From Gammaproteobacteria bacterium (GTDB taxonomy: Bacteria > Pseudomonadota > Gammaproteobacteria > Steroidobacterales > GCA-2729495): a DNA stretch of 5,712 nucleotides. Numbering within the stretch: position 1 is the stretch's first letter; every line of letters starts with the position of its first letter. Positions 1-5,712 of the stretch are shown one piece after another. The position numbers were made by a program, and so were the translations under genes. Location of the stretch: the NCBI GenBank assembly GCA_023383735.1, contig JAHDYN010000035.1, positions 1 to 5,712 on the forward strand, in the 5' to 3' direction. The notes under the pieces were generated by a model. That model was not told where the DNA came from and did no database searches. It worked only from the letters and a program-made list of their open reading frames with translations.

Positions 1-609
1 CGGCTGCGGCCGAGCGGGCAGTCGGGCTTGATGGTCTCGAGCCTGTCAGCTTTCGACCGCTACCAGCAGCAGGATGCCTGGACGTGGGAGCACCAGGCGC
101 TGTTGCGCAGCCGGGCGGTGGCCGGCGATCCCGGCGTCAAGGCCGCCTTCGAGGCGCTGCGCGTGCACGCGCTCACCAGCTACGTCCGCCGTGACAAGCT
201 GGCCACCGAGGTCGCCGAAATGCGCCAGCGCATGCGCGCCGAGCTGTCGCAGGGCACGGACGAGCGCTTCGACGTGAAGCAGGATCCCGGCGGCGTGGCC
301 GATATCGAGTTCATGGTGCAGTACCTCGTGCTGCGCGAGGCGCACCGTTTCCCCGATCTCGTGCGCTGGTCGGACAACATCCGCCAGCTGGAAGCGCTGG
401 CTGCGCACGGTATCCTGTCGCCGGCTGATGCGGAGCTGCTGGCCGAGACCTATCGGGAATACCGGCGGCATATCCACCACCGCAACCTGGCCGGCCGTTC
501 CGGGCTCGTGCCCCATGCCGAAGTCGCCGACCTTCCGGTCACGGTCACGCGCCTCTGGCAGTCCGTGTTTTATACTGCCGCACCGGTCAAGCAGGATGAA
601 GTGTCATGA
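1..609 (+). CDS. glnE: Bifunctional glutamine synthetase adenylyltransferase / adenylyl-removing enzyme, C-terminal part
   Basis: This is the last 202 residues of GlnE; the gene begins before the window and the frame is open from base 1. GlnE attaches and removes AMP on glutamine synthetase in the cytoplasm, tuning nitrogen assimilation in response to PII and glutamine. The visible part belongs to the C-terminal adenylyltransferase half. It opens with RLRPSGQSG, the end of the nucleotidyltransferase signature, then AFDRYQQQDAWTWEHQALLRSR, and continues into the helical domain shared with GlnD, marked by FDVKQDPGGVADIEFMVQYL and RWSDNIRQLEAL. These blocks align closely, from memory, with the E. 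coli protein (FDIKADEGGITDIEF, RWSDNVRILELL). The end looks natural, with a TGA stop that overlaps the next gene's ATG by four bases, so the two are probably translationally coupled. No frameshift or missing block is seen. Identification is firm; only the N-terminal removase half is out of view. Confidence 0.96.
   Translation, partial: RLRPSGQSGLMVSSLSAFDRYQQQDAWTWEHQALLRSRAVAGDPGVKAAFEALRVHALTSYVRRDKLATEVAEMRQRMRAELSQGTDERFDVKQDPGGVADIEFMVQYLVLREAHRFPDLVRWSDNIRQLEALAAHGILSPADAELLAETYREYRRHIHHRNLAGRSGLVPHAEVADLPVTVTRLWQSVFYTAAPVKQDEVS
571..576 (+). promoter_or_regulatory. Possible -10 box inside the glnE 3' end
   Basis: TATACT lies 29 bases before the zinc-ribbon start codon and is followed by a GC-rich stretch. 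The surrounding TTATACTGC (570-578) occurs again in the gap before the transporter gene (1781-1789). No convincing -35 hexamer is seen 16-18 bases upstream, where the sequence is CGCGCC-like. The bases also encode GlnE residues, so the match may be chance. If real, it would give the zinc-ribbon and hldD genes their own transcript with a leader of roughly 20-25 bases. Confidence 0.25.
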
Positions 610-812
610 CGGCCAGAGCGGCAAAGGAATCCGCGTTGATACAGCCCAACGCAGAACATCACTACAAGGTGACGGCTGAGGATCTGCCGCTGTCCTGCCC
701 GATGCCCGGCATGCACCTGTGGAACTCGCATCCGCGCGTCTATCTGCCGCTGGTTCCCGGCGAGCGGGTCAAGTGTCCGTACTGCGGGGCCAGCTATACG
801 CTGGTGAAGTAG
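606..812 (+). CDS. Small zf-CHCC zinc-ribbon domain protein
   Basis: This 68-residue cytoplasmic protein is almost entirely a zf-CHCC domain, the family that includes the mitochondrial complex I subunit NDUFS6. The likely zinc ligands are Cys31, His42, Cys57 and Cys60, set in LSCPMPGMHLWNSHPRVYLPL and VKCPYCGASY; the WNSHPRVYL block is a family hallmark. Its bacterial function is not established, and I do not assign one. The ATG at 606 is preferred because an AGGA (593-596) sits nine bases upstream and because it overlaps the glnE stop as ATGA. A TTG at 636 is a weaker alternative that would drop ten nonconserved residues. In many gammaproteobacteria, as I recall, this gene lies near glnE and ilvE; no ilvE is present between them here. 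It is followed after 8 bases by hldD, suggesting one transcript. Confidence 0.9.
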   Translation: MTARAAKESALIQPNAEHHYKVTAEDLPLSCPMPGMHLWNSHPRVYLPLVPGERVKCPYCGASYTLVK

Positions 813-820
813 CCGCTGCC

Positions 821-1759
821 ATGCTGGTCGTGACCGGCGGTGCCGGCTTCATCGGCAGCAACCTGGTCCGTGCGCTCAATGCCGCCGGCCGCAGCGACAT
901 CCTGGTGGTCGACGATCTGCGCGATGCGCACAAGGTGCTGAACCTGTCCGACTGCCGGATTGCCGACTATCTCGACATGCGCGACTTCCAGTCACGTATC
1001 AGTGCCGGGCAGGAACTCGCACCGAAGCTCGAGGGCATCTTTCACCAGGGTGCCTGCACCGACACCACCGAGTGGGATGGCCTTTTGATGATGCAGGCCA
1101 ACTACGAGTATTCGAAGCAGGTGCTGCACTATGCGACGGCGCGCAAGCTGCCGCTGGTCTACGCCTCGTCGGCGTCGGTCTACGGGGCCGGTCGCGAGTT
1201 CCGCGTCAGCGAGGACTGCGAACGGCCGATCAATGTCTACGCCTTCTCCAAGCTGATGTTCGATCGCCATGTCCGGCAGCACACGGCCAGCTTCCGTGCG
1301 CCCGTCATCGGCCTGCGTTACTTCAATGTCTACGGGCCGGGCGAAGCGCACAAGGGCAGGATGGCCAGCGTCATTCACCATTTCAACGAACAGCTGAAAA
1401 CAGGCGACGAGGTGCGGCTGTTCACGGGCAGCGACGGCTATGCCGATGGCGGACAGTTGCGCGACTTCATCCACGTCGATGACATCGTCGCGGTGAACCT
1501 CTGGGCGCTGGAGCGCGGCAAGTCGGGGATCTTCAACGTCGGTACCGGTCAGGCGCGCAGTTTCAATGACGTTGCCAATGCGGTGCTCAGGTGGCATGGG
1601 CGCGGGCGGATCAGCTACATCCCGTTTCCGGCCCATCTGCAGGGCAGCTACCAGAGCTATACGCAGGCGGACCTCGCCGGCCTGCAGGCGGCCGGATATT
1701 CCGCAGCCTTTATCCCGATAGAAACCGGTGTGCCGCGGTACCTCGATGCACTGAGCTGA
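821..1759 (+). CDS. hldD: ADP-L-glycero-D-manno-heptose 6-epimerase
   Basis: HldD (also called RfaD or WaaD) inverts C6 of ADP-D-glycero-D-manno-heptose, giving the L,D-heptose used by heptosyltransferases for the lipopolysaccharide inner core. The product is 312 residues, against 310 for E. coli HldD. It is an extended short-chain dehydrogenase fold: the NADP-binding GGAGFIG is at residues 6-12, VVDDL follows the second strand, and the active-site residues Ser116, Tyr140 and Lys144 (YAFSK) plus Lys178 (HKG) fall at the positions I remember for the E. coli enzyme. GACTDTTEWDG and RYFNVYGP are further family blocks. The ATG at 821 is chosen because the Rossmann strand begins at residue 2; an in-frame ATG at 719 would overlap most of the zinc-ribbon gene. 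The Shine-Dalgarno is weak (GAAG at 806-809), so coupling to the upstream gene is likely. A loop GSDGYADGGQ is longer than in E. coli, as in many other proteobacterial HldD proteins. Confidence 0.96.
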   Translation: MLVVTGGAGFIGSNLVRALNAAGRSDILVVDDLRDAHKVLNLSDCRIADYLDMRDFQSRISAGQELAPKLEGIFHQGACTDTTEWDGLLMMQANYEYSKQVLHYATARKLPLVYASSASVYGAGREFRVSEDCERPINVYAFSKLMFDRHVRQHTASFRAPVIGLRYFNVYGPGEAHKGRMASVIHHFNEQLKTGDEVRLFTGSDGYADGGQLRDFIHVDDIVAVNLWALERGKSGIFNVGTGQARSFNDVANAVLRWHGRGRISYIPFPAHLQGSYQSYTQADLAGLQAAGYSAAFIPIETGVPRYLDALS

Positions 1760-1760
1760 G

Positions 1761-1782
1761 AACCCATCTGGATCAATGGGTT
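1761..1782. repeat. Perfect 7-bp inverted repeat before the transporter gene
   Basis: AACCCAT (1761-1767) and ATGGGTT (1776-1782) are exact reverse complements separated by eight bases (CTGGATCA). The repeat starts one base after the hldD stop codon and its right arm runs into the TATACT at 1782-1787. It could be an operator over a promoter or a weak RNA hairpin. There is no following T-tract, so a classic intrinsic terminator for hldD is unlikely. Confidence 0.5.
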
Positions 1783-1787
1783 ATACT
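1782..1787 (+). promoter_or_regulatory. Candidate -10 box of the transporter-ggpPS operon
   Basis: TATACT lies in the only noncoding gap of any size in the window, 35 bases before the proposed GTG start. It matches the -10 element of sigma-70 and sigma-S promoters. No recognisable -35 hexamer is seen 16-18 bases upstream (AGAACC region) and there is no TG extension. A poor -35 is tolerated by sigma-S promoters, which would suit an osmotic-stress gene, but that is inference. The predicted transcript would start near 1793-1795, with a leader of about 28 bases containing GAGGAG (1801-1806). Confidence 0.4.
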
Positions 1788-1821
1788 GCGCCCGTTTCCA
1801 GAGGAGATTGCCCCCACTCGC

Positions 1822-3072
1822 GTGCTTCGTCTTGTCTTTCCGATTCTGCCCCTCCTTGTCAGTGTTGCGTTGTTGCTGGCCGGCGGCGGGTTGCTCAGCA
1901 CCCTGCTGGCGATGCGTGGTGGTCTCGAAGGTTTCAATGAACTGATTCTGGGCCTGATCATGTCAGGCTATTTCGTCGGATTCTTCCTCGGTACCTTCGT
2001 CGCCCCGCTGCTGATCCGGCGGGTCGGGCACATTCGCGCCTTTGCCTTCTATGCGGCGCTGGCTGCAACCACGGTTCTGATCTACCCGCTGTGGGTAAAC
2101 GCGCTCGCCTGGACCTTGCTGCGCGTGCTGACCGGGCTGGCCCTCGTGGGTCTCTGCACGGTGATCGAGAGCTGGCTGAATGCCCAGGCGCGGCCGGACC
2201 AGCGCAGCCGCGTGTTTGCGGTGTACATGGTGGTGAGCCTGCTGGCGCTGGCCGCGGGCCAGCTTCTGCTGGACCTGCAACCGCCGCGCAGCTTTGTGCT
2301 GTTCAGCGTGGTTGCCATCCTGATCTCCCTGGCGACATTGCCGGTGGCGTCCACGCTGCTTCCGCAACCCGTGATGCCGCCCGCGCCGCGCTCGAATGTC
2401 TTCCAGATCTCCGGCCGGGCGCCGAGCGCGGCCATCGGCGCCGTGCTGTCAGGCCTGATGCTGGGCGCGTTCTGGGGCATGGGTCCGGTATACGCGCTCG
2501 AGTCGGGCCTCGACCGGTCCGGCATCGGTCTGTTCATGGGCATCACGATCTGTGGCGGCGCGGCGCTGCAGTTCCCGATCGGGCAGCTGTCGGATCGCGG
2601 CGACCGTCGCACGACGCTCGCGGCCGTCAGCGTGACGGCTGCGCTGACCGCGCTGCTGGCTGCGGTCATCAGCCCCGGACCGGGCCTGCTGCTGTATGCG
2701 ATGTTCTTCGTCTTCGGTGGCCTGGCTTTCGCGCTCTACCCGCTGTGCGTTGCGCATCTTCTCGACCAGTTGCCGGCTGAGTCATTGCTGGCGGGATGCA
2801 GCGCGCTGCTGCTTCTCAATGGCATCGGTGCGGCGCTGGGGCCGGTCATCGCCGGATATCTCATGCACCGCTTCGGTCCCGACAGCCTGCCGGGCTTGTA
2901 TGCCTTTGCCTGCGGCCTGCTGGCGCTGGTTGCGGCCGGACGGCGCCTGCTCACGGACCGCCGGCTGCTGTTCAATCGGGCGCGCTTCCATCCGATGTTG
3001 CGCACCACGCCCTCCGCCCTGGAGCTGCTGCCGGAAATTCCGGAAACGCCACCTGAAGGATATTCACCATGA
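1822..3072 (+). CDS. YcaD-like major facilitator superfamily transporter
   Basis: A 416-residue inner-membrane protein with about twelve hydrophobic segments in two halves, split by a Pro-rich loop near residues 180-202. It resembles E. coli YcaD: MSGYFVGFFLGTF (residues 47-59), VIESWLN (114-120), VFAVYMVV (131-138), QFPIGQLSDRGDRRT (250-264, an MFS motif A in the second half) and FALYPLCVAHL (303-313). The first-half motif A, APLLIRRVGH (61-70), is degenerate. YcaD substrates are not established; the ATGA overlap with the glucosylglycerol enzyme suggests transport of that solute, an inference. The start is uncertain. The frame is open further upstream through hldD, but GTG 1822 is the only common start codon between the hldD stop and the first membrane segment. 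GAGGAG (1801-1806) lies an unusually long 15 bases before it. A hydrophilic tail of roughly 40 residues (about 377-416) follows the last membrane segment. Confidence 0.88.
   Translation: MLRLVFPILPLLVSVALLLAGGGLLSTLLAMRGGLEGFNELILGLIMSGYFVGFFLGTFVAPLLIRRVGHIRAFAFYAALAATTVLIYPLWVNALAWTLLRVLTGLALVGLCTVIESWLNAQARPDQRSRVFAVYMVVSLLALAAGQLLLDLQPPRSFVLFSVVAILISLATLPVASTLLPQPVMPPAPRSNVFQISGRAPSAAIGAVLSGLMLGAFWGMGPVYALESGLDRSGIGLFMGITICGGAALQFPIGQLSDRGDRRTTLAAVSVTAALTALLAAVISPGPGLLLYAMFFVFGGLAFALYPLCVAHLLDQLPAESLLAGCSALLLLNGIGAALGPVIAGYLMHRFGPDSLPGLYAFACGLLALVAAGRRLLTDRRLLFNRARFHPMLRTTPSALELLPEIPETPPEGYSP
3055..3060 (+). promoter_or_regulatory. Ribosome binding site of ggpPS
   Basis: GAAGGA sits eight bases before the ATG at 3069, inside the last codons of the transporter gene. 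This is the best-spaced Shine-Dalgarno in the window and fixes the start of the downstream enzyme. Together with the ATGA overlap it permits both independent initiation and coupling. Confidence 0.75.
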
Positions 3073-5327
3073 GTGCCACGACTGCAGCCCAACCGATGTT
3101 GCTTGCCACCGATCTGGACGGAACCTTTCTCGCTGGTGCCCCGGCGCGGCGCCAGCAACTGTACCGGCTGGTTGTCGCGCATCCGGAAATCAGGCTGGCC
3201 TGGGTTACCGGCCGCGGCCTGGAGAACGTGTTGCCGCTGCTGGCCGACCCGCTGCTGCCCGATCCCGACTACGTGATCTGCGATGTCGGTGCAACGGTCA
3301 TCCGCACTTCCGACATGCAGCCGATACAGCCCCTGCAGGCAGAGATCGAATCGCGCTGGCCGGGCGAGCATGCCGTGGCGCTGGCCATGTCCAGGTTCAC
3401 CGGCCTCATCCGCCAGAACGTGCCGCAGCAGCGACGCTGCTCGTACTGGTGCCAGCCGGAACTGCTGAACGAGTTGCGCAGCGAGATCGAGGCCGTGGCG
3501 CGCGGCCTGTACTGCGAGGTGCTGTACTCGGCAGACCAGTACCTGGACATCCTGCCGCGCGATACCGACAAGGGCAGCACGCTCGGCATGCTGGTCAGGC
3601 ATCTGGGCGTTGACTCGCCCCATGTGCTCGTGGCCGGCGACACCCTCAACGACCTGTCGATGTACACGGAGGGCTATGCAGGCGTCTGTGTCGGTGACTC
3701 CGAGCCGGCCCTGCTCGCCGCGACGGACGCCATGGACAACGTCCTGCATGCCAGGGCCACCGGTTGCGGCGGGATCCTCGAGGCGATCGACCATTTCGGA
3801 ATGGCCGATGTGCAGCAAGCCGTTTCGAATGCCAGGCCGGATCCGGAGTACGGCAAGGCCGGGCTGGTGATGGTCTACCACCGCCTGCCGTACGAGGAGA
3901 AAATCGTTGACGGGAAACCGGTGCGCAGCCGGCACAGTTCGCCGAACGGCATCATCCCCAGCCTCCTGAGTTTCTTCGGCGACGGTCATCCCGGATCATG
4001 GGTTGCCTGGAGCGTGGAGAGCCGCAAGGGCGACAGCTTCGAGGCGCACACCGCTGTCGATGTGGAGCGCTATCCGCATCTCACTGCAGCGCGTGTACCG
4101 CTGACCAGGAACGAAGTCGATGTGTTCTACAAGCGCTTTTCCAAGGAAGCGTTCTGGCCGGTCATCAATACGTTCTGGGAACGTGCGCGGTTCAACGAGG
4201 ATGACTGGCAGATCTTCAAGGACGTCAATCGCCGCTTTGCCGAGGCCGCGGCAGCCGAAGCGGCGCCCGGGGCCGTGGTCTGGCTGCATGACTACAACCT
4301 GTGGATGGTGCCCTCGACGCTGCGGGAGCTGCGCCCGGACCTGAAGATCGCGTTCTTCCACCACACGCATTTTCCGGCCGGCGACATCTTCAACGTCATT
4401 CCGTGGCGCCGGGAGATTCTCGGCAGCCTGCTCGCCTGCGACTACATCGGCTTTCATATTCCGCGCCACGTGGAGAATTTCGTCGATGCGCTGCGCAGTG
4501 CGGTTCCCGTCGATATCGTCTCCAGTGCCTCCTGTGCGCCGCGCTTCCTGACCTTTGGCTGTGCGGTCGGCGTTGCCACCATGGCCACCGGCCTCCGGCA
4601 TGGAGAGCGGACGGTGCGCCTGGGTGCACATCCGGTGGGTACCGATGTGGGCCGGATCCGTGAGTGCATGGCGCTGCCGCAGGTGCAGTCGGACATCGCG
4701 ACCATCCGCACCGAGATCGGTGACAGGAAGCTGGTGCTCGCCATCGAGCGCCTCGACTACGGCAAGGGCATCCTCGAGAAGCTGCAGGCCTTCGAGCGCC
4801 TGCTGGACTCCGATCCGGCAATGCGCGGTACGCTGACCCTGATGCTGGTCTGCGTGCCCGCTGCCAGGGAGATGACGGTCTATCGTGCGCTGCAGACGCA
4901 GATCGACCAGGCTGTCGGCCGGATCAATGGCCGCTATTCCACGCTCGACTGGACGCCCGTGCGCTTCTTCGCCCGTTCCCTGCCATTCGAGGAAGTGGTG
5001 GCCCACTATGCGGCGGCCGACGTCATGTGGATAACGCCGTTGCGCGACGGCCTCAATCTCGTCGCGAAGGAATTCGTCGCGACGCACGGCGTCCACGGCT
5101 CAAGTGGCGTGCTGGTGCTGTCCGAGTTTGCCGGTGCCGCGGCCGAGCTGAAGGGCGCCCTGCTGACCAACCCGCACGACCAGGCCGACCTGGTCGCCAC
5201 TCTCAGGCTGGCGCTGACCATGACCGATGGCGAGCGGGACAGTCGCCAGCGCACGCTCTTCGAGATCGTTTCCCGCTTCGACCTGGCCCGCTGGGGCCAG
5301 GACTTCCTGCAGGCGGTCCGCGAGTAG
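3069..5327 (+). CDS. ggpPS: Bifunctional glucosylglycerol-phosphate phosphatase / glucosylglycerol-phosphate synthase
   Basis: A 752-residue cytoplasmic fusion predicted to make the compatible solute glucosylglycerol: the synthase joins ADP-glucose and glycerol-3-phosphate, and the phosphatase removes the phosphate. Residues about 10-245 form a HAD phosphatase of the sucrose-phosphatase type: DLDGT (15-19; Asp15 and Asp17 catalytic), Thr47 in VTGRG, Lys168 in DTDKG, and GDTLND (190-195). Residues about 265-750 form a GT20 glycosyltransferase: VYHRLP (269-274), WLHDY (405-409), HHTHFP (431-436), SCAPRFLT and LGAHPVGTDV, RLDYGKG (561-567), and DGLNLVAKEF (660-669). Phosphatase first and synthase second is the order in GgpPS of Stenotrophomonas and Pseudomonas; trehalose synthase-phosphatase fusions have the opposite order. 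HHTHFP and SCAPRF blocks also look like GgpS rather than OtsA, from memory. All catalytic motifs are present, so both activities should work. The ATG is supported by GAAGGA and overlaps the transporter stop as ATGA. Trehalose-phosphate synthesis is the main alternative. Confidence 0.9.
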   Translation: MSATTAAQPMLLATDLDGTFLAGAPARRQQLYRLVVAHPEIRLAWVTGRGLENVLPLLADPLLPDPDYVICDVGATVIRTSDMQPIQPLQAEIESRWPGEHAVALAMSRFTGLIRQNVPQQRRCSYWCQPELLNELRSEIEAVARGLYCEVLYSADQYLDILPRDTDKGSTLGMLVRHLGVDSPHVLVAGDTLNDLSMYTEGYAGVCVGDSEPALLAATDAMDNVLHARATGCGGILEAIDHFGMADVQQAVSNARPDPEYGKAGLVMVYHRLPYEEKIVDGKPVRSRHSSPNGIIPSLLSFFGDGHPGSWVAWSVESRKGDSFEAHTAVDVERYPHLTAARVPLTRNEVDVFYKRFSKEAFWPVINTFWERARFNEDDWQIFKDVNRRFAEAAAAEAAPGAVVWLHDYNLWMVPSTLRELRPDLKIAFFHHTHFPAGDIFNVIPWRREILGSLLACDYIGFHIPRHVENFVDALRSAVPVDIVSSASCAPRFLTFGCAVGVATMATGLRHGERTVRLGAHPVGTDVGRIRECMALPQVQSDIATIRTEIGDRKLVLAIERLDYGKGILEKLQAFERLLDSDPAMRGTLTLMLVCVPAAREMTVYRALQTQIDQAVGRINGRYSTLDWTPVRFFARSLPFEEVVAHYAAADVMWITPLRDGLNLVAKEFVATHGVHGSSGVLVLSEFAGAAAELKGALLTNPHDQADLVATLRLALTMTDGERDSRQRTLFEIVSRFDLARWGQDFLQAVRE

Positions 5328-5340
5328 TTCCCTGCGGACC
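5315..5340. terminator. Hairpin between the convergent ggpPS and channel genes
   Basis: GGTCCGC (5315-5321) and GCGGACC (5334-5340) form a perfect seven-pair GC-rich stem with a twelve-base loop that contains the ggpPS stop codon. GCA (5309-5311) and TGC (5341-5343) could extend it past a three-base bulge. It lies exactly at the convergent junction and could slow transcription from either side. There is no T-tract on either strand, so intrinsic termination is doubtful. Confidence 0.4.
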
Positions 5341-5342
5341 TG

Positions 5343-5712
5343 CTAGCCGGTGGCGGTTGCCGGTGTCACCAGATGAATGGTCTGCGTCGGGAAGGCAAAC
5401 TCGATTCCCGCGGCCTGCAGCGCGCTGATCAGGCCAAGGTTTATGCGTTGCTGCACGTCCATGAACTTGCCATAGTCGGGATCCCTGACGTAATAGACGA
5501 CCTCGAACTCGAGCGCCGAGGCGCCAAACGTCGCAAGGTGCGCGCGGTCGAAGCGGCTCAGCGTCTCGCGCTCGATGATCTCCCTGACCATGTCCGGCAG
5601 CTTGCGCAGCTTCTCCGGCGGCGTGTCGTAGGTGACGCCGAAGCCGAACAGTACGCGACGCTCCGACATCCGCTTGTAGTTGCGGATCCGGCTGTTCAGC
5701 AGATCGCTGTTT
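5343..5712 (-). CDS. MscS-family mechanosensitive ion channel, C-terminal part
   Basis: The last 122 residues of a protein that continues beyond the right edge; the frame is open to the window end, so the internal ATG at 5669 is not the start. The visible part is the cytoplasmic cage of an MscS-type channel: NSDLLNSRIRNYKRM from the beta domain, then ERRVLFGFGVTYDTPPEKL, FDRAHLATFGASALEFEVVYYV, DPDYGKFMDVQQRIN, and the closing GIEFAFPTQTIH. The pore helices are outside the window, so subfamily and conductance cannot be judged. Such channels open on hypo-osmotic shock and let small solutes out. The gene converges on ggpPS with 15 bases between stop codons, so it is not in the same operon, but its location beside an osmolyte-synthesis gene is suggestive. 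Confidence 0.93.
   Translation of the reverse strand, partial: NSDLLNSRIRNYKRMSERRVLFGFGVTYDTPPEKLRKLPDMVREIIERETLSRFDRAHLATFGASALEFEVVYYVRDPDYGKFMDVQQRINLGLISALQAAGIEFAFPTQTIHLVTPATATG

Noticed and set aside
790..804. Short hairpin CCAGC-TATAC-GCTGG before hldD
   Set aside because: The stem is only five pairs, lies inside the zinc-ribbon coding sequence, and has no T-tract or other support; it is likely chance in GC-rich DNA.
719..820. N-terminal extension of hldD to the ATG at 719
   Set aside because: It would overlap most of the zinc-ribbon gene and add 34 residues before the Rossmann strand, which HldD proteins lack.
992..1636. Minus-strand open frame opposite hldD
   Set aside because: It is entirely within hldD, whose catalytic residues and length match the family exactly; the antisense product resembles nothing known.
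2091..2780. Plus-strand open frame inside the transporter gene
   Set aside because: It is out of phase with a clear membrane protein, and its own product is Arg/Ala/Gly-rich with no domain.
2736..3989. Long minus-strand open frame (417 codons) opposite the transporter and ggpPS
   Set aside because: It lies wholly across two well-supported plus-strand genes, its translation is rich in Arg, His, Gln and Ala with no recognisable domain, and such antisense frames are expected in GC-rich genes.
3996..5096. Long minus-strand open frame (366 codons) inside ggpPS
   Set aside because: It mirrors a real GT20 coding region and has no recognisable family motif; it is a codon-bias shadow.
3069..5327. 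Reading the fusion as a trehalose synthase-phosphatase (OtsA-OtsB)
   Set aside because: The domain order is reversed compared with those fusions, and the HHTHFP and SCAPRF blocks look like GgpS; kept only as the main alternative.

Overview
The window is GC-rich, densely packed chromosomal DNA, most likely from a gammaproteobacterium. The evidence is the 3' end of glnE, an intact hldD of the lipopolysaccharide heptose pathway (so a Gram-negative outer membrane), and a glucosylglycerol-phosphate synthase fused to its phosphatase, an architecture I know from Stenotrophomonas and Pseudomonas. I cannot assign a genus. No RNA genes, insertion sequences, CRISPR arrays or phage genes are visible, and no stretch over 300 bases lacks a gene.

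Left part, positions 1-1759, plus strand: three housekeeping genes packed head to tail. They are the C-terminus of the glutamine synthetase adenylyltransferase GlnE (cut by the window edge), a 68-residue zf-CHCC zinc-ribbon protein overlapping glnE by ATGA, and HldD, the ADP-heptose epimerase, starting 8 bases after the zinc-ribbon gene.

Middle part, 1760-5327, plus strand: after a 62-base gap with a perfect inverted repeat touching a TATACT box comes a probable two-gene osmoprotection operon. The first gene encodes a YcaD-like major facilitator transporter. The second, overlapping it by ATGA, encodes a 752-residue enzyme with an N-terminal HAD phosphatase and a C-terminal GT20 synthase. This order matches bifunctional GgpPS, which makes the compatible solute glucosylglycerol from ADP-glucose and glycerol-3-phosphate, and is the reverse of trehalose synthase-phosphatase fusions.

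Right part, 5328-5712, minus strand: the C-terminal 122 residues of an MscS-family mechanosensitive channel converge on ggpPS with only 15 bases between the stop codons. Solute synthesis, a candidate solute transporter and a candidate emergency release channel are therefore side by side. The synthesis enzyme is well supported; the transporter's link to glucosylglycerol and the channel's link to the operon are inferences from position.
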